54,538 nucleotides of DNA from DASXRU01 sp039933315 (lineage in GTDB: Bacteria > Acidobacteriota > Blastocatellia > Pyrinomonadales > Pyrinomonadaceae), in the NCBI GenBank assembly GCA_039933315.1, contig JBDTOI010000008.1, positions 1-54,538 of the forward strand, written 5' to 3'. Both the position numbers and the translations under genes were made by a program. Below, piece after piece: positions 48,328 to 54,538 of the stretch. Under the pieces are notes generated by a model. The model had not been told where the DNA came from. It made no database searches and saw only the letters and a program-made list of their open reading frames with translations. Position 1 is the first letter of the stretch. Each line of letters begins with the position of its first letter.

Positions 48328-49842
48328 CTAGCTTTCGCTGGCTCCCGCGGCGCGTTCGGTAGTATCTTCTTCCCGGCGGCGCGGGTAGGGATCAGTAGCG
48401 CGCCGCCGTGGAGCTGCTTCCGGGCTACGGCGTTCATCGCGCATCTGGGCTGAGCGTCCACGGGCGTCGTGCTTATCAAGGAGATGACGCAACGAACGAA
48501 CGGACATCTGTAATAGTTCGGCCGCGTTAGTTTGATTGCCTTCGGTTCTGCGGAGGGCTTCGAGCACGTAAGCCTTTTCCAGCTGGTCGAGGTGGGCCAT
48601 CAGATTCATACCATCGTCGGGAAGGTCAAGAGCCCCTGAAACACGGGCCGAATTGTAATTGGTTATCTGTTCGGGCAATCGTTCCGGCTGAATCGTGTCG
48701 GTTGGTTCAAGCGCGACAGCGCGCTCGATTGTGTGTTCGAGCTCGCGAACATTTCCCGGCCAGGAATACGCTTCCAACAGGCGCATAGCCTTGCCGTTAA
48801 TCGAAAGCTTGCGTCCAGCTTGCTGGCAAAATTTCTGTATGAAATGCTCGGTGAGTTCTGAAATGTCCGAGCCTCTCTCACGCAGCGGCGGCAGTTCCAT
48901 GGGAATGACAGCGACGCGATAGTAGACGTCCTCGCGAAACACGCCTTCTTTGACAAGATTCGCCAGGTCGCGATTGGTGGCGGCGATTACCCGTGCGTCA
49001 ACTTCGATTTCATCATGTGCTCCCACAGGTCGTACCTTGCGCTCCTGCAGAACGCGCAGTAGTTTTACTTGCATTGCCGGCGACATTTCGCCGATCTCAT
49101 CAAGAAAAATGGTTCCGCGGTTTGCAGCCTCGAACAAACCCTTTCGGTTCGCCGTGGCTCCCGTGAAGGACCCTTTTATATAGCCGAAGAGTTCTGACTC
49201 CAATAACGTTTCGGTGAAGGCGCCGCAATTAATAGAGACGAATGGTTTCTGCGCCCGTGGACCCAGATCGTGGATAGCGCGCGCAACCAATTCCTTCCCA
49301 GTGCCTGACTCGCCGGTAACCAGGACTGTGGATTGAACCTGGGCGACCGTTTCGATCATTTGATAAACCGCCTGCATTTTCTCGGAGCGGCCAATAATAT
49401 TGCTCAGCTCCCCGCGCGCACGTTGACCTTTTATTAATGCCTGATTCTCCTCCAGGAGCGCCTGTTTTTCCCTTACCAAGGAGATCTTGGCCAGCGCGCG
49501 CGAGACTATCTCCTTTACAAGATCGTTGTCGAAGGGCTTCTGGATAAAGTCGAAGGCGCCGAGCAGGAAAGCCTCACGAGCGGTATCCACGTTAGCGAAT
49601 GCGGTCATCATGATGACCTCAATATTAGGGAGGAACTCGCGAGCGGCGCGTAATAGATCAATGCCGCCCATGTCAGGCATCTTCACATCTGTGATTATTA
49701 AGTCAGCCTCGGACTCGTGCAAAAGGGCCATCGCTTGTCGGCCATTTTCTGCCACGCACACCTGGTAACCTTCGCGCTCAAACAGATGCGTCAGAAATTG
49801 CCGCATGCTGAGTTCGTCATCTACAATGAGAATGCTGGACAT
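48328..49842 (-). CDS. pilR: Sigma-54-dependent response regulator PilR
   Basis: The protein has a receiver domain (Asp52 in IITDVKMPDMGG), a AAA+ domain with Walker A GESGTGKE, a sigma-54 contact loop reading GSFTGA (a common variant of GAFTGA), Walker B GTIFLDEIGEMS, and a Fis-type HTH (NQTNAAELLQMSVRSLRHLL). After the HTH comes an unusual Arg/Glu-rich tail of about 45 residues. The length of 504 aa is therefore longer than usual. It follows pilS by about 75 nt and lies immediately upstream of pilA with a 280-nt gap that holds the sigma-54 promoter. It should activate pilin transcription when phosphorylated by PilS. Confidence 0.94.
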   Translation of the reverse strand: MSSILIVDDELSMRQFLTHLFEREGYQVCVAENGRQAMALLHESEADLIITDVKMPDMGGIDLLRAAREFLPNIEVIMMTAFANVDTAREAFLLGAFDFIQKPFDNDLVKEIVSRALAKISLVREKQALLEENQALIKGQRARGELSNIIGRSEKMQAVYQMIETVAQVQSTVLVTGESGTGKELVARAIHDLGPRAQKPFVSINCGAFTETLLESELFGYIKGSFTGATANRKGLFEAANRGTIFLDEIGEMSPAMQVKLLRVLQERKVRPVGAHDEIEVDARVIAATNRDLANLVKEGVFREDVYYRVAVIPMELPPLRERGSDISELTEHFIQKFCQQAGRKLSINGKAMRLLEAYSWPGNVRELEHTIERAVALEPTDTIQPERLPEQITNYNSARVSGALDLPDDGMNLMAHLDQLEKAYVLEALRRTEGNQTNAAELLQMSVRSLRHLLDKHDARGRSAQMRDERRSPEAAPRRRATDPYPRRREEDTTERAAGASES

Positions 49843-49916
49843 AAAATAAACATTGAATCAAAAGCTAAACTGTAAAAGCACATACGGAGCGTCAGGTCCC
49901 GAGTTTAATATGCTGT

Positions 49917-51653
49917 TTAAGTCATTGCAGCTGCCCTCCGACCTCTCATTTCCGTGCCCGTGCCCCGAGAGTCCCGTTCAGCTGCGGGCAGTTCAACTGT
50001 TATCTTGGTCCCTTCTCCTTCGCGACTCCGAACATTGATTGTACCACCATGGTCCCGAATGATCTGATAAACAATGGAAAGGCCAAGACCCGTGCCGCCC
50101 GTGGTGGAAGAAAACGGTTCGAAGAGACGCTCGACTTGGTCGGGAGTCATTCCTCGCCCAGTATCAGTGAAAATCAGATGCACCCGGCTAACGGCTGGAC
50201 GCCGCAAAGAAACATCCAGAGTGCCGCCACTGGGCATTGCTTGTAAAGCATTGCGCGAGAGATTCCAACATACTTGACGCAATTGTTCCGCATCTCCTTT
50301 CACCATCACTTCGGTGGCAGGCAAATCCTGCTCAAGAACGTGACCATTACCGAGTTCGGCGCTGTTTCGCAACAAACTAAAAGTCTCATCGAGCAATGCA
50401 CGCAGGTCTACGCTGCTTAGGGACGCCGCCCGAGGCCTCGCATACGCTAGGTAATCGGTGATGATTCGGTTCAAACGGTCGGACTCTCTGAGAATAATTT
50501 CCATAAGATTCGCTTGCGAGGAGTTGTCCGCCACTTCTGCGCGCAACATTTGAATCGAACCTCGCATCGCGGCGAGTGGATTCCTGATCTCGTGGGCAAT
50601 CGAGGCGGCCACTCGGCCTACCGCCGCCAGTCGATCCTGGCGGCGCGAGGTCTCCTCAAGAGCTCGCACTTCTGTCATGTCCTGGAAGGTAATTACCAGA
50701 CCGCTCGTTTCACCAGATTGGGCAAACAACGGAGAAATGCTAAACCCCAAACGCAGTCGCAGACCATTGGAAGTCAGGCAGTCGGATTCGAAGCGGGGAC
50801 TCGTCGTGCCTGCAGTCGCCGCGCGCATGGATTCGGCAACCTGCTGCGACATATCACCGAAAAAGATCGATGCTTCCTGCCCATAAACATCGGCGGCTTT
50901 GTACCCGGTCATTTCTTCGGCAGCCGCATTGAAGGTATAAATGCGTCCGAGCAGGTCAGTAGTAATTAACCCAGAGCGGATTGACTCTACGATCCGTTCA
51001 TGCAGGGCGCGAAGCTTCGCAAGTGATTGCGTTGCCGCCAGCAGTTGCACGTCAGAACGCGATTGCCGTTGAGCGAGTCTGGCGGCTAGCAACCCAACCA
51101 CAAGGAACGATATATCAAAGACGCCGATTGCTTGAGCAGTTTGTGCGATCGAGACCTCATTGAGCTGCCGTGAGGGCACCGGACCTATTCCGCTGATAGC
51201 CGTGAGACTGATAACTGTAAACGCGACGGCGCATCCCACGGAGGTGATCATTACATCCCGCGAGCCGAGGAAAAAACTGGCCGCCGAGATAATTACGATA
51301 TAAAGAGCCGTGTCTGGCGAACGCACGTCGCCCGTTGTCCAAACAAGCCAGGTTACAAGCAAGACATCGACGAAAAACTGGACTCTTGCCTGAGCCAAAA
51401 AGTGATGGGAGAAATAACGGGTAACCGAATAGATCCCGTTAAGAACAATAATAATAGAAACGAAAGGAAGGGTGCCGCGGATCGTGCTATGAACGGTTGG
51501 ACCAGACATCGAGGTCCATAGCTCGCCTAATAAGGTCAAGAGTAGAGCAGCAGCCAGCCGGGCGAGGATCAGCCACCACAGCCTTCGCCCCAGCGTCAGT
51601 TGATGAGCTAATTTGGCGCGATTGTCTGGCATCTTTCGGGGCAAGCGTAACAC
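49917..51653 (-). CDS. pilS: Membrane sensor histidine kinase PilS
   Basis: The N-terminal half carries about six membrane helices (for example LILARLAAALLLTLLG, LPFVSIIIVLNGIYSV and FDISFLVVGLLAARL), as in PilS. A PAS domain follows (SIRSGLITTDLLGRIYTFN), then a HisKA domain with His354 in ASIAHEIRNPLAAM, and an HATPase domain with N-box (NLSRNALQAMPSGG), DTGRGMTPDQ and TGGTGLGLSIVYQI. The kinase boxes are complete. The start is a GTG (51653) or an ATG 21 nt further in; neither has a clear ribosome-binding site. It lies between pilC and pilR, the order found in Myxococcus and Geobacter. In other bacteria PilS senses pilin in the membrane. Confidence 0.93.
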   Translation of the reverse strand: MLRLPRKMPDNRAKLAHQLTLGRRLWWLILARLAAALLLTLLGELWTSMSGPTVHSTIRGTLPFVSIIIVLNGIYSVTRYFSHHFLAQARVQFFVDVLLVTWLVWTTGDVRSPDTALYIVIISAASFFLGSRDVMITSVGCAVAFTVISLTAISGIGPVPSRQLNEVSIAQTAQAIGVFDISFLVVGLLAARLAQRQSRSDVQLLAATQSLAKLRALHERIVESIRSGLITTDLLGRIYTFNAAAEEMTGYKAADVYGQEASIFFGDMSQQVAESMRAATAGTTSPRFESDCLTSNGLRLRLGFSISPLFAQSGETSGLVITFQDMTEVRALEETSRRQDRLAAVGRVAASIAHEIRNPLAAMRGSIQMLRAEVADNSSQANLMEIILRESDRLNRIITDYLAYARPRAASLSSVDLRALLDETFSLLRNSAELGNGHVLEQDLPATEVMVKGDAEQLRQVCWNLSRNALQAMPSGGTLDVSLRRPAVSRVHLIFTDTGRGMTPDQVERLFEPFSSTTGGTGLGLSIVYQIIRDHGGTINVRSREGEGTKITVELPAAERDSRGTGTEMRGRRAAAMT

Positions 51654-51687
51654 AAATCATTTTGTGATGTAGTCAAGCACGCAAAGG

Positions 51688-51717
51688 AAAAGGGAGATCC
51701 CTTTGGACCTCCCCTTT
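51688..51717 (-). terminator. Terminator-like hairpin after pilC
   Basis: AAAAGGGAGATCC faces GGACCTCCCCTTT with a 4-nt loop; the minus-strand tail is CCTTTGCG. It lies 25 nt after the pilC stop and before pilS. The T-run is short, so it may only attenuate. Confidence 0.5.
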
Positions 51718-51741
51718 CTCATATTAGCGACAGGAAACGAA

Positions 51742-52971
51742 TTAGTGACCTTGCGAGAGTTTTCCGATTAGCGAGAATAGGGGAAGGTACATCGCGATCA
51801 CGATGGAGCCGATCGTCACTCCCAGGAACGCAATTAGCAAAGGCTCAATCATTGTTAAAAGGTTGGCAATTGCTGAGTCAACTTCCTGTTCATAAAAATC
51901 TGCAATCTTTCCCAGCATCGCGTCGAGTGCGCCTGTTTGTTCACCAATACCCACCATCTGTGAGACCATGTGCGGAAACACGTCCGTAGCCTTTAGGGGC
52001 TCGACGAAGCTCTCGCCGCGCTCAACCCCCTCCCGCACCTTGTGAATCGCATTCTCGATGACGATGTTACCTGCTGTTCGCGCGGTGATGTCCAGCGACT
52101 GCAAGATCGGTACACCAGAGGAAAGCAATGTGGAGAGTGTGCGTGAAAAACGCGCGACGGCGATCTTGCGAAAGATACCTCCTAGAACAGGAAACTTCAG
52201 CATGACCGTATCCATTATCTTCCGGCCACCGGGGGTGCGGTAGTAGAAGCGCAGGCCAACCACTGTCCCAATGATACCGACCAGGATCGCCAGTCCTCCC
52301 CACCCGGCGAGGAAGTTACTGAACCCGACCACAATACGTGTTGGCAGGGGTAGTAGCTCGCCCGGGCCCAGCAGTCCCAGAAAGATATTCTGAAACTGAG
52401 GAATGACAACTACCATGATTACCGCAACAGCTCCTACCGCCATCAAGATAACCGCTGAAGGGTAGATCAGTGCTGAGATAACATCGCGCTTTAGCTTGAC
52501 GATCTTTTCGATGAAAGTGGAGAGACGCTGGAGAATCAGGTCCAAAATACCGCCAGTTTCGCCGGCCTCGACCATGTTGGAGTAGAGCTGGTCAAAGACT
52601 TTGGGGTGCCGCGCCATTGCCGCGGCCAGGGTGGAGCCCTCCTCGACGTCTTGCCTCACCTGGAGGAGAGTTTGCTGGAAGAATTTGTTGTCCTGCTGTT
52701 GCGCAAGTATCTCCAGGCACTGTACCAGCGGAAGACCGGCGTCGATCATTACAGAAAACTGCCGCGTGAAAATCGAAAGATCCTTTGCCTTAACTTTTTT
52801 CCGACCGCCGATTCTCGGGATTCCGATCTCGCGGCCTTTTTCTTTGACGGAAGTGAGAGTTACTTGCTCACGCCGTAGAGTCTGCCGCAGGACTTCGCGG
52901 TTGTCAGCAACTCGTTCGCCCACGATTATCTCGTTGAGGCGGTTGCGACCTTTAAACACGTAGGTTGGCAT
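51742..52971 (-). CDS. pilC: Type IV pilus inner-membrane platform protein PilC
   Basis: The protein has two GspF domains (about residues 70-195 and 275-400) around three membrane helices (VILMAVGAVAVIMVVVIPQF, LAILVGIIGTVVGLRFYY, and a C-terminal LLIAFLGVTIGSIVIAMYLP). It is the platform that couples the motor ATPases to pilin assembly. The N-terminus MPTYVFKGRNRLNEIIVGER is typical. The length of 409 aa is normal. It lies between pilT and pilS on the same strand. Confidence 0.97.
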   Translation of the reverse strand: MPTYVFKGRNRLNEIIVGERVADNREVLRQTLRREQVTLTSVKEKGREIGIPRIGGRKKVKAKDLSIFTRQFSVMIDAGLPLVQCLEILAQQQDNKFFQQTLLQVRQDVEEGSTLAAAMARHPKVFDQLYSNMVEAGETGGILDLILQRLSTFIEKIVKLKRDVISALIYPSAVILMAVGAVAVIMVVVIPQFQNIFLGLLGPGELLPLPTRIVVGFSNFLAGWGGLAILVGIIGTVVGLRFYYRTPGGRKIMDTVMLKFPVLGGIFRKIAVARFSRTLSTLLSSGVPILQSLDITARTAGNIVIENAIHKVREGVERGESFVEPLKATDVFPHMVSQMVGIGEQTGALDAMLGKIADFYEQEVDSAIANLLTMIEPLLIAFLGVTIGSIVIAMYLPLFSLIGKLSQGH

Positions 52972-52983
52972 TTCTGTAGTCTC

Positions 52984-53013
52984 CGATTTCGATTTGCGAC
53001 TTGTAATTTGCGG
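52984..53013. repeat. Word-type repeat upstream of pilC
   Basis: The sequence is a degenerate run of CGATTT, GCGACTTG and GTAATTTGCG words. It resembles the tract upstream of clpX (12443-12473), and both lie 12-40 nt upstream of a start codon. Confidence 0.4.
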
Positions 53014-53042
53014 CTAGTAGGTTCGGGGGTAAAAGGCGGACC

Positions 53043-54230
53043 TTATCTGGCGTCTGGTCGTGATCCGATGGGGCGCCCCTGGGCATATGGGCTAGGATGC
53101 ATGCCAGATTTGGACGATGCGCCTCCGTTGCCGGGGTTTATGCCGGAGCCGCGTTCAATCAATTCCTTCAGTTCTTCGGCATTGGATGATCTCTGCATGG
53201 CGACATCTAAAGAAATCTGTCGTTTGTGGTACAGACTGGCCAGCGCTTGATTAAACGTTTGCATGCCATACTTGTCCTGACCAGTCTGCATCATGGAATA
53301 GATTTGATGCACCTTGTCTTCGCGAATTAGATTCCTGATAGCTGTATTGGGCACCAGAATTTCGAGTGCCATTGCTCGGCCTGTACCGCTCGCTCGCGGT
53401 AACAGAGCTTGGCAAAGAATGCCTTCCAATACCAGGGATAGCTGAGCACGCACCTGAGACTGCTGCTCTGAGGGAAACACGTCGATAATTCGGTTAATTG
53501 TGGAGGCAGCAGAGTTAGTATGCAAAGTCGCGAAAGTGAGGTGACCGGTTTCGGCGATGCGCAGTGCCGACTCAATAGTCTCCAGATCTCGCATCTCACC
53601 GACCAAAACCACGTCAGGATCCTGGCGCAAAGCCGTTCTCAAAGCCTCTGCAAAGCCGTGGGTGTCAGCGTTAACTTCCCGCTGGTTGACGATACAATTC
53701 TTGTGGTTATGAAGAAACTCAATTGGATCTTCGATAGTGAGGATGTGCTCGTGCCGATCATTGTTTACTTTGTCGATCATTGAGGCCAGGGTCGTCGATT
53801 TTCCGGATCCGGTGGGACCGGTAACGAGTATCAAGCCACGAGGTTTTTCACAGAGTTGCTTGATGACGGTAGGCAAGCCAAGCGTCTCGAATGATTTAAT
53901 CTCGTAGGGAATTGCGCGAAATACGGCGCCTACCGCCCCGCGTTGGTTGAAGATGTTCGCCCGAAAACGTGAGAGGCCTTTCACACCGAAGGAGAAGTCC
54001 AGCTCCAGGTTTTCTTCGAAGCGATGCTTTTGGGCGTCTGTCAAAACCGAGTAGGCGAGTTGCTTGGTATCGGATGAGGTGAGCGGCCGATACCCATCCA
54101 GTGGTCGGACGTGTCCGTCGACGCGCACCTGAGGTGGCGTGCCAGTCGTGACATGCAGGTCGGAACCACCAAGCTCGGACAGCTTCTTCAACAGGTCTGA
54201 CAGTGAAATTTGCGGGGCAGCGTCAATCAT
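53043..54230 (-). CDS. pilT: Twitching motility retraction ATPase PilT
   Basis: This is the hexameric secretion ATPase that drives pilus retraction. Walker A is VTGPTGSGKSTTLAS (Lys144), the Asp box is EDPIEFLHNHKN, Walker B is VVLVGEMRDLETIE, and the His box is TGHLTFATLHTNSA. The C-terminal motif AIRNLIRE (about 297-304), a hallmark of retraction ATPases, is intact. A tail of about 35 residues rich in Gly/Pro/Ser extends the protein to 395 aa, longer than the usual 345-370. AAGGA stands upstream of the ATG. It is followed by pilC. Confidence 0.97.
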   Translation of the reverse strand: MIDAAPQISLSDLLKKLSELGGSDLHVTTGTPPQVRVDGHVRPLDGYRPLTSSDTKQLAYSVLTDAQKHRFEENLELDFSFGVKGLSRFRANIFNQRGAVGAVFRAIPYEIKSFETLGLPTVIKQLCEKPRGLILVTGPTGSGKSTTLASMIDKVNNDRHEHILTIEDPIEFLHNHKNCIVNQREVNADTHGFAEALRTALRQDPDVVLVGEMRDLETIESALRIAETGHLTFATLHTNSAASTINRIIDVFPSEQQSQVRAQLSLVLEGILCQALLPRASGTGRAMALEILVPNTAIRNLIREDKVHQIYSMMQTGQDKYGMQTFNQALASLYHKRQISLDVAMQRSSNAEELKELIERGSGINPGNGGASSKSGMHPSPYAQGRPIGSRPDAR

Positions 54231-54304
54231 TACTTGGTATCCTTCCCATTGTTGGAAAATCTGAATTACACCGGACCCAAAGGGATCGAGCCATCATAAG
54301 GCTC

Positions 54305-54538
54305 CTATCGAATCGAAATCCTCGGGCTGGCAGGGGCTGCCGGTTTGAGCGATGTAATAAACTTTTCTGCATCGATGGCAAGCCGGTCCGAAGATTGCCG
54401 CGAAGCATTGGTGGCGAGACTGTAAACGCGCCCATCAACCTCGGTGAAATAGAAGTTCCAAATCTGTTCCGGTGACCGACCGTCGTTCGTAGCAGGTGTT
54501 TGGGCCACGACAACAAATACTTTTCGTCCGTCCAGGTC
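54305..54538 (-). CDS. C-terminal end of an unknown protein (cut by the window edge)
   Basis: The frame is open to the window edge, so only the last 77 codons are seen. It reads KVFVVVAQTPATNDGRSPEQ, later EQIWNFYFTEVDGRVYSLAT and IDAEKFITSLKPAAPAS. It is not the end of PilB, which precedes pilT in Myxococcus. It is 75 nt upstream of pilT on the same strand. I cannot assign a family. Confidence 0.65.
   Translation of the reverse strand, partial: DLDGRKVFVVVAQTPATNDGRSPEQIWNFYFTEVDGRVYSLATNASRQSSDRLAIDAEKFITSLKPAAPASPRISIR

Noticed and set aside
54305..54538. C-terminus of PilB at the right edge
   Set aside because: The visible 77 residues lack the PilB C-terminal pattern and zinc-site context; it is a different protein.

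Overview
This 54.5 kb window looks like one piece of a chromosome from a Gram-negative, non-proteobacterial organism. My best guess is Acidobacteriota, class Blastocatellia. That rests on moderate-to-high GC, housekeeping genes mixed with many two-component and envelope genes, a Myxococcus/Geobacter-like pilus gene order, and many word-like hairpin repeats between genes. The lineage is an inference; no rRNA gene or other decisive marker is present. I see no insertion sequence, prophage, CRISPR array or integron.

Layout. (1) 0.1-1.4 kb: an RlmI-type rRNA methyltransferase on the plus strand. (2) 1.5-14.7 kb: a long minus-strand housekeeping block, read from right to left: tRNA-Leu, tig, clpP, clpX, lon, a small hypothetical gene, engB, rho, glgA, trxA, a YkgJ-type cysteine-cluster protein, purA, tRNA-Lys. 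The tig-clpP-clpX-lon run is a protein folding and quality-control set. (3) 14.8-19.4 kb: an amino-sugar group made of a SIS-domain isomerase/deaminase, a secreted GH20 hexosaminidase and a membrane HGSNAT-like acetyltransferase. (4) 19.5-27.4 kb: a mixed region with a GYD protein, a D-aminoacylase-like amidohydrolase, murE, a lipoprotein, a RelE-type toxin-antitoxin pair, an LCAT-like lipase and a protein with two TIR domains. (5) 27.5-34.4 kb, minus strand: rpiB, glyA, a vapBC pair, then recQ, dinG and queD. (6) 34.7-43.5 kb: proS, a trypsin-TPR fusion, an NtrC-type regulator with a degenerate histidine-kinase-like neighbour, and an overlapping operon of response regulator, RsbRD-like protein and large sensor kinase. 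(7) 43.6-54.5 kb: a small membrane protein followed by a type IV pilus locus on the minus strand, read as pilT, pilC, pilS, pilR, pilA, a second pilin, then an ABC permease, TPR protein and ATPase cassette.

The pilus locus is the most coherent regulatory unit. PilS and PilR are encoded directly upstream of two pilin genes, each with a sigma-54-type -24/-12 element. A TGTC-containing dyad lies about 90 bp upstream of the first element and is a candidate PilR site. The three-gene ABC cassette occupies the position of pilGHI in Myxococcus.

The strongest unexplained signal is a set of imperfect or perfect hairpins, most with arms built from degenerate 7-9 bp words. They recur between genes throughout the window, often within 10-40 bp of a start codon (purA, glgA, clpX, tig, glyA, pilC and others). 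The protein most worth following up is the double-TIR protein at 26.3-27.4 kb.
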